Source: Amphibalanus amphitrite
Lineage: Eukaryota; Arthropoda; Thecostraca; Balanomorpha; Balanidae
Assembly (NCBI RefSeq): GCF_019059575.1
Contig: NW_024882785.1
Location: 62,001-126,000, forward strand
DNA: 64,000 nucleotides
Direction: 5' to 3'
Positions 62,769 through 64,000 of the stretch are shown piece after piece. The notes under the pieces were generated by a model. The model was given only the letters and a program-made list of their open reading frames with translations, was not told the origin of the DNA and did no database searches. Positions within the stretch are counted from its first letter, which is position 1, and each line of letters starts with the position of its first letter. The position numbers and the translations under genes were made by a program.

Positions 62769-62822
62769 ATACATACATACATGCATACATACATACATAC
62801 ATACATACATACATACATGCAT
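62769..62822. repeat. (CATA)n microsatellite
   Basis: About 13 CATA units with two CATG variants. Confidence 0.95.
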
Positions 62823-63284
62823 ATGCTGACACAGGGTAGCACATAATGTGGTTGACACACCAGAGACCCTTCATGTGACTATCCTGCCTCCTACTTATTC
62901 CGATAGAATGCTGTCTGATATTGCAGCTGTTTAAGCCAGCCGGGCCCGGGGATTTACCTCGATCACTTAGAGGGTTCGGGGTGGGGGGGGGGGGGGGCGC
63001 TTACCTATTTACCTTCCCTTTGTCTACTTTCGTAATCAAATGAGCTACGAAAACAAAAACAGTACTCAATGAAAGGTCTTCGCAAATGTTTCTAAATGGC
63101 CTAAGAAACTAACATCAGGTCAATTTCAAATGTCGGGGGTAAACGCCAAAGGAAGTTTGTGTGGTGTAGTGCGTACTGCGTTGTCATTTTTATCGACTGA
63201 TACACGCAAAACTATTTTAATTTGGTGTCTTTTGCTTTGTGCGGATGTACTGTTTTCGTAAGCTCTTTTTTAGATAATATGGTG
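62823..63284. other. Non-genic stretch
   Basis: A G-run lies at about 62980-62998; otherwise nothing is recognised. Confidence 0.35.
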
Positions 63285-63430
63285 CATAGGCGGCGGAACG
63301 AGGGGGCACCGGGCACCGTGCCCCCCTTTGATTTTGGCATTTTAACATTAGCCTTATGGGCGTTGCATGAAAAAAAAATGGGACCAAAAGTCGGCATTGC
63401 CTCCCCCCCCCCCCCTTAATTTGGTAGAGA
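63285..63430. mobile_element. Relative of the 42430 hAT MITE, incomplete
   Basis: It starts ATAGGCGGCGGAACGAGGGG, then GGCACCGTGCCCCCC, then TTTGATTTTGGCATTTTAAC and GGGCGTTGCATG. These follow the order seen in 42430-42587 (GGCGGATCC, G/C-runs, CATGATTTTAACATTACGCC, GATGCATG), ending with a C-run near 63402-63416. The right end and duplication are not found. Confidence 0.45.
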
Positions 63431-63619
63431 AACCCGAAAACCCAGAAACTCGCAATCCGCGTGCGAGGTCCAGTGTGGGGTGGCCTTTAGCCAACCCGGC
63501 AGGCGCGGCGTTAGCGGAGAGCGGCGGGTAGCCGGATACCGCAGGATCCATGTCAAACGCATAAGTACATTCTGTCTTAAAAGTACCGTGCAAACTGATG
63601 GCGGATCCATGTGCAAAGT

Positions 63620-63880
63620 AACGGTAACGGTGTTTGCCCCCTGGAGGCAAAACCGTTGACGCTAGGTCAAATCTGAGAACAATACTTGGAAAGAGCGTGA
63701 ATAGGGCTATCGAATGCGCTTCTCGCGGCGCTGTAGCTCTATATTGGTTCCCGAGCTATGCCTTAGCTGCTTGGACATTATCTACCTGGCCCTGAAATGA
63801 CCTGAAAATCGGTAAAATTTCGCCTTCAACGACCTCTGGTGACCTGACCTTTGGCCTGACCAAAACAGTGACCGAAGTGT
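63620..63880. mobile_element. Type H-like internal fragment
   Basis: GTTTGCCCCCTGGAGGCAAA, then ACCGTTGACGCTAGGTCAA, then TGACCTGACCTTTGGCCTGA match the order inside the type H element at 29865-30060. No TTAA or hairpin remains. Confidence 0.45.
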
Positions 63881-63888
63881 TACCGCTA

Positions 63889-64000
63889 GAGGTGGAAATG
63901 ACTAACGTTTTCCAAAATCTTGACTAATGACTGACTAATGACTAATGACAATTTGGTTGACTGACTTTTGACTGACTAATCTTTGGTCTCAAAAGGCTTG
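63889..64000. repeat. TGACTAA word repeat, left end of a probable hAT-type MITE
   Basis: TAGAGGTGGAAATGACTAAC at 63889 resembles the TAGTGGTGTCAAT terminus. It is followed by many TGACTAA/TGACTGAC words up to the window end, so the element runs off the window. Confidence 0.4.

Overview
This is animal nuclear DNA, most likely from an arthropod and perhaps a crustacean. The reasons are spliced genes with GT-AG introns and AATAAA signals, cytosolic sulfotransferases of the long invertebrate type (about 341-346 aa), a secreted C-type lectin, a very dense load of non-autonomous DNA transposons, and long microsatellites. The species cannot be named from sequence alone.

Genes. Four sulfotransferase (SULT) paralogues share one three-coding-exon layout: 10759-12648 (+), 15171-19979 (-), 30606-32331 (-) and 37604-44186 (+). 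In each, a splice acceptor lies directly before the ATG, exon 1 ends in phase 2 after 311 or 314 nt, exon 2 varies from 277 to 295 nt, and exon 3 is exactly 435 nt. A single-exon C-type lectin-like gene sits at 46164-46934 (+). A fragment resembling the last exon of a ubiquitin-specific protease lies at 61175-61320 (-), cut by a transposon. A possible spliced transcript of unknown nature lies at about 49.74-52.07 kb. All other protein-like sequence is transposon debris: a hAT transposase C-terminus, a LINE C-terminus and coding-like scraps inside a large inverted-repeat element.

Mobile DNA. The dominant theme is a set of TTAA-bounded elements, about 0.8-1.2 kb before nested insertions. They begin TTAACC(C/T) and carry a subterminal G-run/short palindrome/C-run hairpin. 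Most are filled with AGGTCA half-sites. They fall into at least seven sequence types (A-H here), with piggyBac-like ends. Other families resolved with target-site duplications (TSDs) are a Transib-like element with an RSS-type CACAGTG terminus and 5-bp TSD, hAT elements with 8-bp TSDs (one with a transposase fragment, several made of short word repeats), a tRNA-derived SINE, TA-flanked long-TIR elements, and a tandem foldback repeat.

Layout. 1-9.5 kb is transposons only. 9.5-20 kb holds SULT genes 1 and 2, with a (GA)n tract between them. 20-30 kb holds the probable SULT2 promoter, then a nested transposon complex. 30.6-44.2 kb holds SULT genes 3 and 4, with intron 1 of gene 4 enlarged by insertions. 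45-47.5 kb holds the lectin. 47.5-64 kb is mostly repeats, with a possible transcript and the protease fragment.

The SULTs probably form a locally duplicated detoxification or hormone-conjugation cluster. The nuclear-receptor-like half-sites carried by the surrounding elements might influence its expression, but that is inference.
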